Assembly (NCBI RefSeq): GCF_900155685.1
Contig: NZ_LT732548.1
Location: 3,464,686-3,528,685, forward strand
DNA from: Paenibacillus bouchesdurhonensis
GTDB lineage: Bacteria; Bacillota; Bacilli; Paenibacillales; Paenibacillaceae
Direction: 5' to 3'
Length of the DNA: 64,000 bases
A program made the translations under genes and the position numbers. Of the stretch, positions 47,140-55,877 are shown in pieces. Position 1 is the stretch's first letter; each line of letters opens with the position of its first letter. A model generated the notes under the pieces. That model searched no databases. It saw only the letters and a list, made by a program, of their open reading frames with translations, and had not been told where the DNA came from.

Positions 47140-48138
47140 TTAAATGGCGTATTTCTCAATTTCAAAACCAAGATCTTCGATCATTTGATGATCTGCATTT
47201 ACTTCTTGTCCTCCGGTGGTCAAATAGTCGCCAACAAACCATGAGTTTGCTGCGTACAGAGATAGCGGCTGTAAATGTCTTAAGCTCGATTCCCGGCCCC
47301 CCGACACGCGAATTTCCTTCGTTGGACAAATAAAGCGAAACAGTGCGAGTACTTTCAAGGCATGCATAGGTGTAATTCGGGTAGACGATTCCAACGGCGT
47401 GCCCGGAATGGGGATGAGAAAATTGACAGGGATCGAATCGGCATCAAGCTCCCGCAGGGCATAAGCCATTTCCACGATATCGGTGTCGCTCTCCCCCATG
47501 CCGATAATAACGCCGGAGCAAGGCGACATGCCGGAAGCCTTCACGTTCTCGACTGTTTCTACTCGCTGTTCATAGGAATGAGTTGTCGTAATGGAAGCAT
47601 AGTTCGTTTGGCTTGTATTCAGGTTATGGTTATAACGATGAACTCCTGCAGCCGCGAGCCGTTCCGCTTGATCGTTCCGCAACAAGCCAAGACAGGCGCA
47701 TATTTTTAGGGGCATTGTACTACGAATTTCTGTTACCGCATCAATGACTTGGTCAAGCTCTCGCGGAGTCGGGCCTCTCCCGGAAGCTACGATGCAATAT
47801 GTCCCGGCTTGGCGGGCCATCGCTTCACGTGCGCCTGCCAGCAGCGACTCTTTATCAAGTAAAGTGTATTTGGGAACTGCAGCGCTCGAGACGATCGATT
47901 GTGAGCAATAGCCGCAATCCTCGGGACATAGTCCGCTTTTTGCGTTCATAATCATGTTGAGCTTCACTTTATTGCCGTAATAATAACTGCGCACCATATA
48001 AGCCGCCTGCATTATGGGCAGCAACTGCTTGTCGTCTCTGCCGAGCACCGCCAGACCTTCTTCCAGTGTTAACCTTTCGCCACGCAGTGCTTTATCCGCA
48101 AGCTGTTCCCAATCCATCACATCAGTAACATGCCTCAA
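47140..48138 (-). CDS. bioB: Biotin synthase
   Basis: Radical-SAM enzyme that adds sulfur to dethiobiotin. The CxxxCxxC cluster is in GLCPEDCGYCSQS (Cys71, Cys75, Cys78), and CGYCSQS and YNHNLNTSQTNYASI are typical. The 332-residue length is normal. The first codon may be TTG (48138) or ATG (48117). A BirA box lies about 50 bp upstream. No other bio gene is present, so the pathway is split in this genome or precursor is imported. Confidence 0.94.
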   Translation of the reverse strand: MRHVTDVMDWEQLADKALRGERLTLEEGLAVLGRDDKQLLPIMQAAYMVRSYYYGNKVKLNMIMNAKSGLCPEDCGYCSQSIVSSAAVPKYTLLDKESLLAGAREAMARQAGTYCIVASGRGPTPRELDQVIDAVTEIRSTMPLKICACLGLLRNDQAERLAAAGVHRYNHNLNTSQTNYASITTTHSYEQRVETVENVKASGMSPCSGVIIGMGESDTDIVEMAYALRELDADSIPVNFLIPIPGTPLESSTRITPMHALKVLALFRFICPTKEIRVSGGRESSLRHLQPLSLYAANSWFVGDYLTTGGQEVNADHQMIEDLGFEIEKYAI

Positions 48139-48189
48139 GCTTCAATCATCCTCTCGCATTCTACCAACAATATCTTATTCAAACAGACT

Positions 48190-48223
48190 ATTGTCAACCG
48201 TTTATGAATTACAGGTTTACAAT
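48190..48223. promoter_or_regulatory. BirA operator of bioB
   Basis: ATTGTCAAC, 16 bp, then GTTTACAAT: the two half-sites match the known BirA box pattern (TTGTWAAC-N14-16-GTTWACAA). It sits where BirA repression of bioB would act. Confidence 0.8.
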
Positions 48224-48377
48224 TTAACTAAACGAGAACATCTTACCAGAGATGCTTCGATATTGTAAATAGCAAAGATATCACTCTGACAGCATATCCC
48301 GTCTTAAAAGTTTATAATTATGCATGACTAAGCGTAATAATCGTTACTTTCCAAGGTCTGCCATCACTTTGAGGATA

Positions 48378-48722
48378 TCACCGAGCCGGTTTACATCTAT
48401 ACCAATAAGTATATGCATGCTGATAGTTTAATTTCTCATACAGACGATTGGCAGACGCATTATTTTGAACAACGAGAACATAGCTTTTTGCAGCGCCGTT
48501 CTCTTCAGCCCATTTTAAAATATGCAACAGCAATTGCTCGCCATGCCCTTGATTACGTTCCTCCTTGGCAGTCACTATATCGTATAAACCGACGTACCCT
48601 TGCTCTATTGAATTCGATCTCTTCGTATAACCATCGGCAAAACGCAAAAGCCAGCCTTCATGAACAATCGTTCTTAAAGCTGGCCATGCATTTAATGCAA
48701 GCTCTTCAATCCGCAATGACAT
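48378..48722 (-). pseudogene. GNAT acetyltransferase with a large internal deletion
   Basis: The 114 residues join the N-terminal segment of a two-domain GNAT (IEELALNAWPAL, WLLRFADGYTKRSNS) directly to its C-terminal acetyl-CoA half (YDIVTAKEERNQGHG, NNASANRLYEKLNY, YWYRCKP). Full-length relatives are about 240-250 residues, so roughly 120-130 residues are missing at the SNSIEQGYVGLYD joint, and the frame is kept. It is probably not active. No relevant neighbour. Confidence 0.6.
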
Positions 48723-49003
48723 TTATACCCCTCCTTAATTACTTGAGACCTTTTGTATAAATATACATCGTTAGGATTATATATTCAATTCCTTTCTTAT
48801 TGATTCGAGCTATTCCTTCAATTGCAGCTCCAAATACGTTTAACTCCATGGAACGAATGATCCATAAAATCGAGCCGATGCACGTCCGAGTCCCCATTCA
48901 AGTCATTCTTTATTTGAAGGTCAAAGCAGGTGAACTGTCTTAACCAGTTTTCCATGCTGTTCAGCTCGACCAACTATTCCAAATGGTATACGCAGGTATA
49001 AAT
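48723..49003. other. Gap with decayed sequence
   Basis: About 280 bases with only short frames. A plus-strand frame from 48849 (MERMIHKIEPMHVR) is 31 codons long and has no ribosome site; I take it as chance or decay. Confidence 0.4.
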
Positions 49004-49051
49004 TCAGAGCGATACACCGTATCCGCCCACCACCAGTATTTCGGCTTTCAT
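49004..49051 (-). pseudogene. Stub of a dinucleotide-binding dehydrogenase gene
   Basis: Starts at ATG 49051, overlapping the methyltransferase stop in ATGA. It reads MKAEILVVGGYGVSL then TGA. MKAxILVVGGYG is the N-terminal Rossmann motif of saccharopine-dehydrogenase-like proteins. Nothing recognisable follows, so only about 15 codons of a once-coupled gene survive. Confidence 0.45.
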
Positions 49052-49824
49052 AGACAATCATCGTCCTTCCCAACCGATTTGACCACATACCAAGCATTGA
49101 TCAGATAGGATCCGAAATAATGGGTTGCTTGCGTGAACCCGGTTCTCTCTAAAAGTTCCAGCACTTCATGATCCGGAATAGGGTCGGATTCTCTGCCGAT
49201 CGAAGCGGAAAATTGCTCCCATTCCTCCAGGGGGATGCCATGATCGAGCATATGGCCTTTCCATGCCTTCATTTGGGTCGAGAACGACGCGCTGTTCGGA
49301 TTTCCATTGATGGAAGCAAGGAATAGCGGCGCTCCCGGCACTAGACGATCAGCTATGTCTTGAAGTAATTTGCGCTTGTTCGATTCTCCACGAATAAAAT
49401 GAAGGACAAGCAGACAAGTCGCCGCATCAAAAGCGGGTTGCGGTGAAAGCTGTTCAATCGTTCCCTCTTGAAGGGAGACTCTATGCGCTACTTCCGCCTC
49501 AGTAGCGCGCCGTCGTGCTATCTCAAGCATAGCCCGGGAGGGATCGATTCCTGTAAACGCCCACTCTTTATGACGACTGCTTAGCGTTACAAGTTCTTGG
49601 CCTCCGCCAGCTCCAACAATAAGCAGCTTAGCTGAATCTTGACTAGGGTGAAGATGTGCACTTAACAGTCGTTCTGTCATCTCGTAAAGAAGCATGTACC
49701 CGGGAATTTTCAAAGAGATCGCCTCTTCGTACCTCTGGACACGGGGATGCTCCCAACTCATCAGTTCATCTGGATTAGTTGCAAGGCTCTCCGACAATGG
49801 TTTGTTCATATCGCAATCTCCCAT
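49048..49824 (-). CDS. Class I SAM-dependent methyltransferase
   Basis: The 258-residue enzyme has LLIVGAGGGQELVTLS as the SAM-binding motif I, FTGIDPSRAMLEIA, and FDAATCLLVLHFI. The acceptor is unknown. A second in-frame ATG at 49809 has GGGAG 8 nt upstream and could be the real start. It once led a two-gene operon with the dehydrogenase stub and is divergent from the LuxR gene (150 bp apart), which may control it. Confidence 0.82.
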   Translation of the reverse strand: MGDCDMNKPLSESLATNPDELMSWEHPRVQRYEEAISLKIPGYMLLYEMTERLLSAHLHPSQDSAKLLIVGAGGGQELVTLSSRHKEWAFTGIDPSRAMLEIARRRATEAEVAHRVSLQEGTIEQLSPQPAFDAATCLLVLHFIRGESNKRKLLQDIADRLVPGAPLFLASINGNPNSASFSTQMKAWKGHMLDHGIPLEEWEQFSASIGRESDPIPDHEVLELLERTGFTQATHYFGSYLINAWYVVKSVGKDDDCL

Positions 49825-49974
49825 TTCATTTGCTCCTCATTCTATGCTTGTTGAAAAGATCATCTTTCCTATACACTTGTATTAATAATCGTTCTCAATT
49901 ATATAGCCCATACAGCAATATATATATCCCATAAATGTGGGATTTGTTACTACGATTAATTAGGGAGACTCGAT

Positions 49975-51042
49975 ATGAGGATACAAACAAATAGATTGAA
50001 ACAAAGCATCTACCGATTAATTGATGCAGCCACCAATTCCCGCGACTTTAGAAAGGCGTTATTAGAACGGCTCCGCGAGCCGCTGCCTTTTGATGCCGCT
50101 TGCTGCACTACGGTTGACCCTAATACACTCCTGTCCACTGGAGCGGTTACGGAAATAGGGATCGAGGCCATTCATGACCATCTGTTCGAATATGAATATT
50201 TACATGAGGATTTCAATAAATACGAGTTGCTGGTTCACGAGGATATCCCCGTTGCGATCTTAAGCGAGGCAACAGCAGGAGAACTTGAACGAAGCAGTCG
50301 GTATCGCGAGGTACTGCAACCTGCTGGTTTCGCGGATGAAATGCGAGCCGCTCTGATATACGAAGAGAAATGCTGGGGTTACTTAACCTTGTTTCGTCGA
50401 CAATTATTTACGGAGATGGAGCGGAAACTGCTTAATGATCTCATTCCCGCCATCGCCTCCTCCTTACGCACGACAAGCCTCTTCTTGCCCGAAGATGCTG
50501 TGAGTAGAGCCGGACAAGGGCCTGGTATCATGATATTGTCGAACGAACTGAAATCCTTCTCAGCGAATCAAGCTGCCGTGCAGTGGCTAGCCCTTATACA
50601 GCAATGGGAAAATATCGACAGCAAAACAATGCCACGGCCAATTCGGGCAGTCTGCTCCCGCTTGTTATCTCAATCCTTAGAGGATGCTGTCAGTTCAGAC
50701 GTGGCTAAAGTGTCCCTTTGCCTCCCTGACCTGCCCTGTGTAACGATTCGCGCAAGCCGTCTGCACGGATCAGTCGGTTCTGCAGAAATTGCGGTCTTGA
50801 TCGAGCAGGCAACACCTTCGGAAATGCTGCCGATGATTGCAGATGCCTACGGTTTAACGAAACGCGAAAAGGAAATTATCAGCGAGCTTATAACAGGAGC
50901 ATCAACGAAGGAATTAGCCCTTACACTTCATATTTCAACCTATACAGTACAGGATCATTTAAAATCGATCTTCGCCAAAACCGGGGTAGCTAGCCGCAGG
51001 GAGTTAATATGGCGCTTGTTCTCTAGATTCGGCTGCGTCTAA
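49975..51042 (+). CDS. LuxR-family transcriptional regulator
   Basis: The 355-residue protein has an N-terminal GAF/PAS-like region (residues 20-150) with no receiver motif, and a C-terminal LuxR HTH (LTKREKEIISELITGASTKE, TYTVQDHLKSIFAKTG). GGGAGACTCGAT precedes the ATG. It overlaps the convergent GNAT gene by 4 bp. Position suggests control of the divergent methyltransferase. Confidence 0.86.
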   Translation: MRIQTNRLKQSIYRLIDAATNSRDFRKALLERLREPLPFDAACCTTVDPNTLLSTGAVTEIGIEAIHDHLFEYEYLHEDFNKYELLVHEDIPVAILSEATAGELERSSRYREVLQPAGFADEMRAALIYEEKCWGYLTLFRRQLFTEMERKLLNDLIPAIASSLRTTSLFLPEDAVSRAGQGPGIMILSNELKSFSANQAAVQWLALIQQWENIDSKTMPRPIRAVCSRLLSQSLEDAVSSDVAKVSLCLPDLPCVTIRASRLHGSVGSAEIAVLIEQATPSEMLPMIADAYGLTKREKEIISELITGASTKELALTLHISTYTVQDHLKSIFAKTGVASRRELIWRLFSRFGCV

Positions 51043-51503
51043 ATCTTTTTCTCATAAATAACAATATCTTTGTTGTCCTTCATCGTGATTTTAACGGGCT
51101 TCATGCCTTGTCTTCTCCAAAAACGATGACCTGGCTCGTTTTCGCAGATAACACCTAGCCGAAACTGCTCAACCTGACGTACTTTTATCATGTCATAAAA
51201 GATATTCAACGCTTTATAGCCATATCCTTTGGATTGGTGCTCTTTTTTGATTTCTAGCAAACCGAGCCAGGTATAGCCATCGTTAGGATTTTTCATTAGA
51301 ATTTCCATAATGCCGACGTACTCATCCTCCACTTTGAGCAAATACCGTTCTACGCCGAGCTCCAGCGACTCATTGATCTCAGCAATGATCTCTTCCATCG
51401 AGAGAATTTCTTTATCTTTGACAACTAGATTATAAAAAGGATCTGAATTCAGTATGCTCGCCTCGACCTCTATCATGCTCGGAGTGGATTTTTCTAATTT
51501 CAT
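51039..51503 (-). CDS. GNAT-family N-acetyltransferase
   Basis: The 154-residue protein has EDEYVGIMEILMKNP and the motif-A text IKKEHQSKGYGYKALN and NEPGHRFWRRQGM. ATG 51503 is chosen because GAGAGG lies upstream; the frame opens 18 bp before without a site. The substrate is unknown. Confidence 0.84.
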   Translation of the reverse strand: MKLEKSTPSMIEVEASILNSDPFYNLVVKDKEILSMEEIIAEINESLELGVERYLLKVEDEYVGIMEILMKNPNDGYTWLGLLEIKKEHQSKGYGYKALNIFYDMIKVRQVEQFRLGVICENEPGHRFWRRQGMKPVKITMKDNKDIVIYEKKI

Positions 51504-51562
51504 ATTCGAACAGCCTCTCATGTGATGTTTTGGTTTAATGTCTGCAGCTCCATTATACTATT

Positions 51563-51940
51563 CTAGAGGTTCGAATTCCCTTTGCGAGCTTTATTTTCTT
51601 CTTCCAAGTTGATCCTGTCCTTGCTGGTATTCGGGTTCGAAATAACCAGAAACTCAACATCCCGATCCGACTTGTTAAACACCTGATGCGGTATTGCAGG
51701 CAGCACTTCGATCCCTTCATGTTCGCTGAGTTGGTGCTCTGTTCCATCTTTTTCAATCGTCATGACTCCTGATAATACAAAGAAAAACTGTGCCGCTTTC
51801 TCATGATAGTGTCTGAGCTCGCTTGTGCCCGGAGGCATGCGTTCATGGATGATGCTTCTCTCCTCTTCATGAACTAAACGCCAACCATCGCATGCTTCCC
51901 CCCAATTGTAATGCTCTGCATTCTGCTTGTTTTTCTTCAT
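51563..51940 (-). CDS. Cupin-domain protein
   Basis: The 125-residue single cupin has ELRHYHEKAAQFFFVLSG with the metal-binding His residues (His-x-His type) and VLPAIPHQVFNKSDRD with the third His. It may be a small-molecule dioxygenase or sensor. ATG 51940 has GAGGG 7 nt upstream. It is 60 bp from the GNAT gene on the same strand. Confidence 0.82.
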   Translation of the reverse strand: MKKNKQNAEHYNWGEACDGWRLVHEEERSIIHERMPPGTSELRHYHEKAAQFFFVLSGVMTIEKDGTEHQLSEHEGIEVLPAIPHQVFNKSDRDVEFLVISNPNTSKDRINLEEENKARKGNSNL

Positions 51941-52221
51941 AAACGCCCTCATTTCTTTTCAACTGATTTCATCCCGAGGTTAAATTCGTTCGGCCTCTAC
52001 CTGTAATGCATCCACCCCTTCTGTTTCACCAATAAGACGTACAAGCTCCAACAAAATTCGCATGGCTAATGGATATTCTATTGCAACATTTATTATTAAA
52101 ATGCTGCTCATTAGTATAGCCTAGGTCATGGTGAATTCAGCATCTTTGGGGGAGGGCTTGCTCGGTTCCCTGGAACAACTGACCACTATTGTAGCTATCC
52201 ACAATATGGCGATGATTTTTT

Positions 52222-52365
52222 TTATTTTTTATTAATCGCTTCCAACAGCTGATCCAGCTTCTCAAGGAGCAGCTTATCGTTTTCATGCTTTTTCTTTAAT
52301 CGGCCATCAATACTAATAACTCCAAAAGAGATCAACAGTAACAAAATAAGGCCTATAAATTCCAT
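52222..52365 (-). CDS. Small membrane protein of 47 residues
   Basis: An AAGGAG lies 11 nt before the ATG. The product starts MEFIGLILLLLISFGVISI, one membrane helix, then a basic/acidic amphipathic helix (HENDKLLLEKLDQLLEAIN). A membrane anchor plus short coiled coil is common in Bacillales small proteins. No family name is assigned. Confidence 0.6.
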   Translation of the reverse strand: MEFIGLILLLLISFGVISIDGRLKKKHENDKLLLEKLDQLLEAINKK

Positions 52366-52420
52366 CTGCTGCTCAGCTCCTTAATAACACTTCTTTTGTT
52401 CGCTCCGTCCCAAAACCAAA

Positions 52421-52468
52421 CAAAACGACCCAACCCCCAGATAAGCTCTTATCTTAGGGATGGGTCGT
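52421..52468 (-). terminator. Terminator of the alarmone synthetase gene
   Basis: ACGACCCA (52425-52432) and AGATAAG (52439-52445) pair with CTTATCT (52448-52454) and TGGGTCGT (52461-52468). TTTG and T-rich text follow on the minus strand. Confidence 0.7.
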
Positions 52469-52494
52469 CGTTGGTTAGCTGAGCTTGCTCGTAT

Positions 52495-53235
52495 TTACTC
52501 CTGTTTGCCCAACACATCGATCAAGGCGCGCGGCAAATTAAACTTCTGATTGTTAATCATAATACTAGTCAGATCTTCAGCAGAATTCTCATCATGCAAA
52601 TGTTTTATCGTCTGGACCTCATTCATTAAGCGCTCCATTTGATGATCCAATTCATCGGCGGTATCTGCCGCATCTTTAAGCTCCTGAAGCAATCGCTCGG
52701 GCACGGACTGATTATATTTATAAAAAATTTTATGCTCCAGGCTGGCCCAAAAATCCATAGCGATCGTACGAATTTGCACCTCAACGCATACATTCTCCAC
52801 TCGATCGGACATAAACACCGGAACCTCAATGAGTAAATGCAAGCTTTTGTAACCATTGGGTTTAGGGTTCTTGATGTAATCCTTGATCTCAAGCACCTTC
52901 AAATCGCTTTGCTGCTGCAGCATTTCGCTTACTCGATATATATCGGATAAAAAAGAGCATGTAATCCGCATACCTGCGATATCCTTCACCGTTTCCCGGA
53001 TCGATTCGAAGGAGAAATTCGCGCCCTTACGATACAGCTTGCTCATAATGCTTTCCGGCGATTTCAACCGCGTTTTCGTATGCTCGATCGGGCTATAGTC
53101 GTGGAGAGATTCAAACTCTTCTTTTAAAATATCAATTTTCGTTTCCATCTCGTCCAAAGCAAATTTGTAGCTTAATAAAAATCGGGTAATTTCGTTACGC
53201 ATGATTTTCAGTTGTTCCAGTTGTCGTTCGCTCAT
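52495..53235 (-). CDS. relP: Small alarmone synthetase (YwaC/SasA/RelP type)
   Basis: Makes (p)ppGpp from ATP and GDP/GTP. The 246-residue protein is one RelA/SpoT synthetase domain without a hydrolase. It has YSPIEHTKTRLK, DIAGMRITCSF, NPKPNGYKSLHLLIEVPV, VCVEVQIRTIAMDFWASLEHK. These segments match YwaC rather than YjbM. In Bacillus YwaC is induced by cell-wall stress, which fits the neighbouring RodA/FtsW and PAP2 genes. Confidence 0.92.
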   Translation of the reverse strand: MSERQLEQLKIMRNEITRFLLSYKFALDEMETKIDILKEEFESLHDYSPIEHTKTRLKSPESIMSKLYRKGANFSFESIRETVKDIAGMRITCSFLSDIYRVSEMLQQQSDLKVLEIKDYIKNPKPNGYKSLHLLIEVPVFMSDRVENVCVEVQIRTIAMDFWASLEHKIFYKYNQSVPERLLQELKDAADTADELDHQMERLMNEVQTIKHLHDENSAEDLTSIMINNQKFNLPRALIDVLGKQE

Positions 53236-53315
53236 TTGGCTTTCCCTTCCTGCTCATTCACTTTTTCTATATTATAACGAATTCGGATTCACGATGCACG
53301 AAAGCTAAGGCAGCC

Positions 53316-53999
53316 TTATCGGCTATCACCGAAACGATATCCGGACACCGGAATAGAACGCCCTTTATACCATTGAAAAATCCCGATCATCACATTCAAC
53401 CAAAGACCGCTAGCCAATAAAGCTCCCACAATATCGCTTGGATAATGAACGCCGAGATAGATTCGGCTTACGCAAATTATTAGAACCATGAGGCTGCTGA
53501 GAACGATGAGTAGAATGCGTCCCCATCCTGGGCGAATATGGCGCCATAAAAGATAGGCTAACGCCCCGTATAAGGCGAAGGCCGCCATGGCATGACCGCT
53601 AGGAAAGCTGAAGCCTGTCTCCTCTACCAATCGGTGAACAAAGGGCCGCTCCCGTTGAAAACTCAGCTTCAATAGCTTATTCAGCAATGCAGCACCGCCT
53701 AAGGAGGCGAAGAGAAACAACAGTTCCATCCGATGCTGCAGTACGAAGAACAAAATGCCCATGGTGAGCAATGCGATGAGGATCGTAAACTTCGTTGAGC
53801 CAAGCGTGGAAAAGAACACCATAACGCTGGTCAAAGGCTCACTCTCAAAGCTCTGCATCCAAGCAGCAACGTTTAGATCAAAGGCATTTAATGGTGATCT
53901 GACGGTCAGAGCAGCCATAGCACTAAACCCAACGAAAGCTAGTATGCCAAAAAAAATAATATACGGACTTAAACGTCCTTGTTTCTGCGACATTCTCAT
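53316..53999 (-). CDS. PAP2-family lipid phosphatase
   Basis: The 227-residue membrane phosphatase has the three motifs: KLSFQRERP, FPSGHAMA and SRIYLGVHYPSD, with the catalytic His residues. It may dephosphorylate undecaprenyl diphosphate or phosphatidate. ATG 53999 has GAGG upstream; a GTG at 54038 overlaps the RodA/FtsW stop as GTGA and could be used instead. It probably shares an operon with the gene above. Confidence 0.88.
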   Translation of the reverse strand: MRMSQKQGRLSPYIIFFGILAFVGFSAMAALTVRSPLNAFDLNVAAWMQSFESEPLTSVMVFFSTLGSTKFTILIALLTMGILFFVLQHRMELLFLFASLGGAALLNKLLKLSFQRERPFVHRLVEETGFSFPSGHAMAAFALYGALAYLLWRHIRPGWGRILLIVLSSLMVLIICVSRIYLGVHYPSDIVGALLASGLWLNVMIGIFQWYKGRSIPVSGYRFGDSR

Positions 54000-54034
54000 T
54001 CCATTTCCTCGCTTCCACTTCACTTCTGTATCAA

Positions 54035-55165
54035 TCACGGTAAAGGCACTGTCATTTCATCATTATGCAGCTTCACACTCAAAGCCAGACCGATCGCAAT
54101 CATATTCGTAATTAACGAACTGCCTCCATAGCTGATGAAGGGCAACGAAATCCCCGTTAAGGGAACGAGTCCGATATGCATCCCAATATTAACGAAAATT
54201 TGAAAAACGAACATGGCTGTAATTCCAATCACTAGATATGAACCGGCTAAATCCTTGCTGTCAATCACAATGTTAACCAAACGTGCAATCAGTAGAAAAT
54301 ATAACAGCAGCAATACAGCTGAGCCCAAAAAACCATATTTCTCGCCGATCACGACGAATATAGAGTCGGAATAAGCATAGGGAATATACCCCTGCTCCAA
54401 GAAAAATCCGCTATCCCCAGTCAAGCTCCCTGACCCGATCGCCATCATGGCATTCTTTACATGCCACGATTTATCGGGGTCGCTCGTTGGATCTAGAAAT
54501 GTTTGTATTCTTGACATTTGGTGGGGCTTGATCACTTTGGACAGCAATTCGTTATTGGCATAGTACAGCCAAATCATTGTGCCGATTAGAATAACCGCGC
54601 TGCTAATGAATATGAACATATACCTCAAGCGAATATTCCCCATCCAAAGCATGCTAAGCAGTACACCGACAAAGACGAGCGCCGTGCCTAAATCAGGCTG
54701 CTTCATAATAAGCAAAATCGGAATTAAAAAAATGAGGCAGACCGGAAGGACATCCTGAATTAAGCGAAGCTTCTTGCCCTGCCGCTTGCTCAGCATATGG
54801 GCGACAAGCAGAATTGTGAATATTTTAACGAGTTCGGAAGGCTGGAGCTTGAACGAGCCGATACTTAACCATCGAACCGCGCCATTCAGATTTTCTCCTT
54901 TAAATTGGACGAAGACCAGCATTCCTATCCCGAGCAAATACAGAACATAAATAAGCTTGCCAAAAAGCACTCTATAGTTAACCACAGCTGCCAGCAGCAT
55001 CAGGAGCATGGACAGAGCAATAAGCAGCAAGCTATTCTTATGCAAGCCTTCTAGCTTTGTCCCGACTGTAGCCCCGTACACCGCCACAGTTCCTATGGCA
55101 TTCAGACCCATGATAATAAACACTGTTGCCTTATCCACTTTTTTAAGCTTCTCGAGAAAAATCAT
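54035..55165 (-). CDS. RodA/FtsW/SpoVE-family peptidoglycan polymerase
   Basis: The 376-residue protein has about ten helices and family motifs: KLQPSELVKIF, QPDLGTALVF, and PLTGISLPFISYGGSS. This is a SEDS glycosyltransferase for the cell wall. Length and the short loop favour RodA. ATG 55165 has GAGG upstream. It is followed by PAP2, which could recycle the carrier lipid. Confidence 0.9.
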   Translation of the reverse strand: MIFLEKLKKVDKATVFIIMGLNAIGTVAVYGATVGTKLEGLHKNSLLLIALSMLLMLLAAVVNYRVLFGKLIYVLYLLGIGMLVFVQFKGENLNGAVRWLSIGSFKLQPSELVKIFTILLVAHMLSKRQGKKLRLIQDVLPVCLIFLIPILLIMKQPDLGTALVFVGVLLSMLWMGNIRLRYMFIFISSAVILIGTMIWLYYANNELLSKVIKPHQMSRIQTFLDPTSDPDKSWHVKNAMMAIGSGSLTGDSGFFLEQGYIPYAYSDSIFVVIGEKYGFLGSAVLLLLYFLLIARLVNIVIDSKDLAGSYLVIGITAMFVFQIFVNIGMHIGLVPLTGISLPFISYGGSSLITNMIAIGLALSVKLHNDEMTVPLP

Positions 55166-55210
55166 CGCTGACCTCAATTTCCAAAGTAAACGTCTTACCC
55201 AAAAAAACTA

Positions 55211-55239
55211 AAAAAAACGATTCATGATACCGAATCGTT
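55211..55239 (-). terminator. Rho-independent terminator
   Basis: AACGATTC / GAATCGTT stem (55217-55239) followed on the minus strand by a long T run. It ends the lipoprotein gene. Confidence 0.82.
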
Positions 55240-55247
55240 ATCTTAAA

Positions 55248-55799
55248 TTAATTCATCATATCGGTTAAGTCGATACTTTCGTGATAACTTCTTCGATCCT
55301 GCAGCTTCAATGTGCTTCGATCCCATTCATAAATATCAAGCCCGTTCACACCCTCGCCTAATGTCCAGCCCAAGAGGATTTCGGCAACCCCATCTTTGTC
55401 CACATCGTGGATTCCCGCATAATCCAACCCATAGCCGCTTCCTTCCCCATGCCATACGATTTGCCAAGTTTCGTGCCTGCTGCGCATTAGCAAAGCCGCT
55501 TTAAGCGTTTTTTCACGGCCTCCATCCTCTTCATAGACAACGACGGCCTCATTCATTCCATCCCCGTCTAAATCCCCATATGATATGCCGTGATTCCCTG
55601 CTCCGCCGGGCGTAGTGAGCAGCCGAGCACCTTCAGGCAGCAGAGCTTGAAGGCTTGTCAACATGTCATCGTCCATTGGAAAATGGACTTTTGAATTCGG
55701 GGCCGAAATTAAGTCGTTTGGCAAAGATGGCATGCCGCATCCGCTAAACGTAAACAAGACAACGGTCACTAAACTAATGATGATGCGCCTATTCGACAT
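55248..55799 (-). CDS. Lipoprotein with FG-GAP/VCBS-like Ca-loop repeats
   Basis: The 183-residue product has a lipobox FSGC (about residues 18-21) and two DxDxDG-type loops, GDLDGDGMNEAVV and HDVDKDGVAEILL, each at a beta-propeller-type repeat. They likely bind calcium. Too short for a whole propeller. It lies between the RodA/FtsW gene and the two-component pair on the same strand. Confidence 0.72.
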   Translation of the reverse strand: MSNRRIIISLVTVVLFTFSGCGMPSLPNDLISAPNSKVHFPMDDDMLTSLQALLPEGARLLTTPGGAGNHGISYGDLDGDGMNEAVVVYEEDGGREKTLKAALLMRSRHETWQIVWHGEGSGYGLDYAGIHDVDKDGVAEILLGWTLGEGVNGLDIYEWDRSTLKLQDRRSYHESIDLTDMMN

Positions 55800-55877
55800 G
55801 TTGCGTCCTGCTCCTTACATATTCTTTTTTCTATTCTAAATGGTTTAACGCGGCAAAAGGTTATGGAATAGTTAAAA

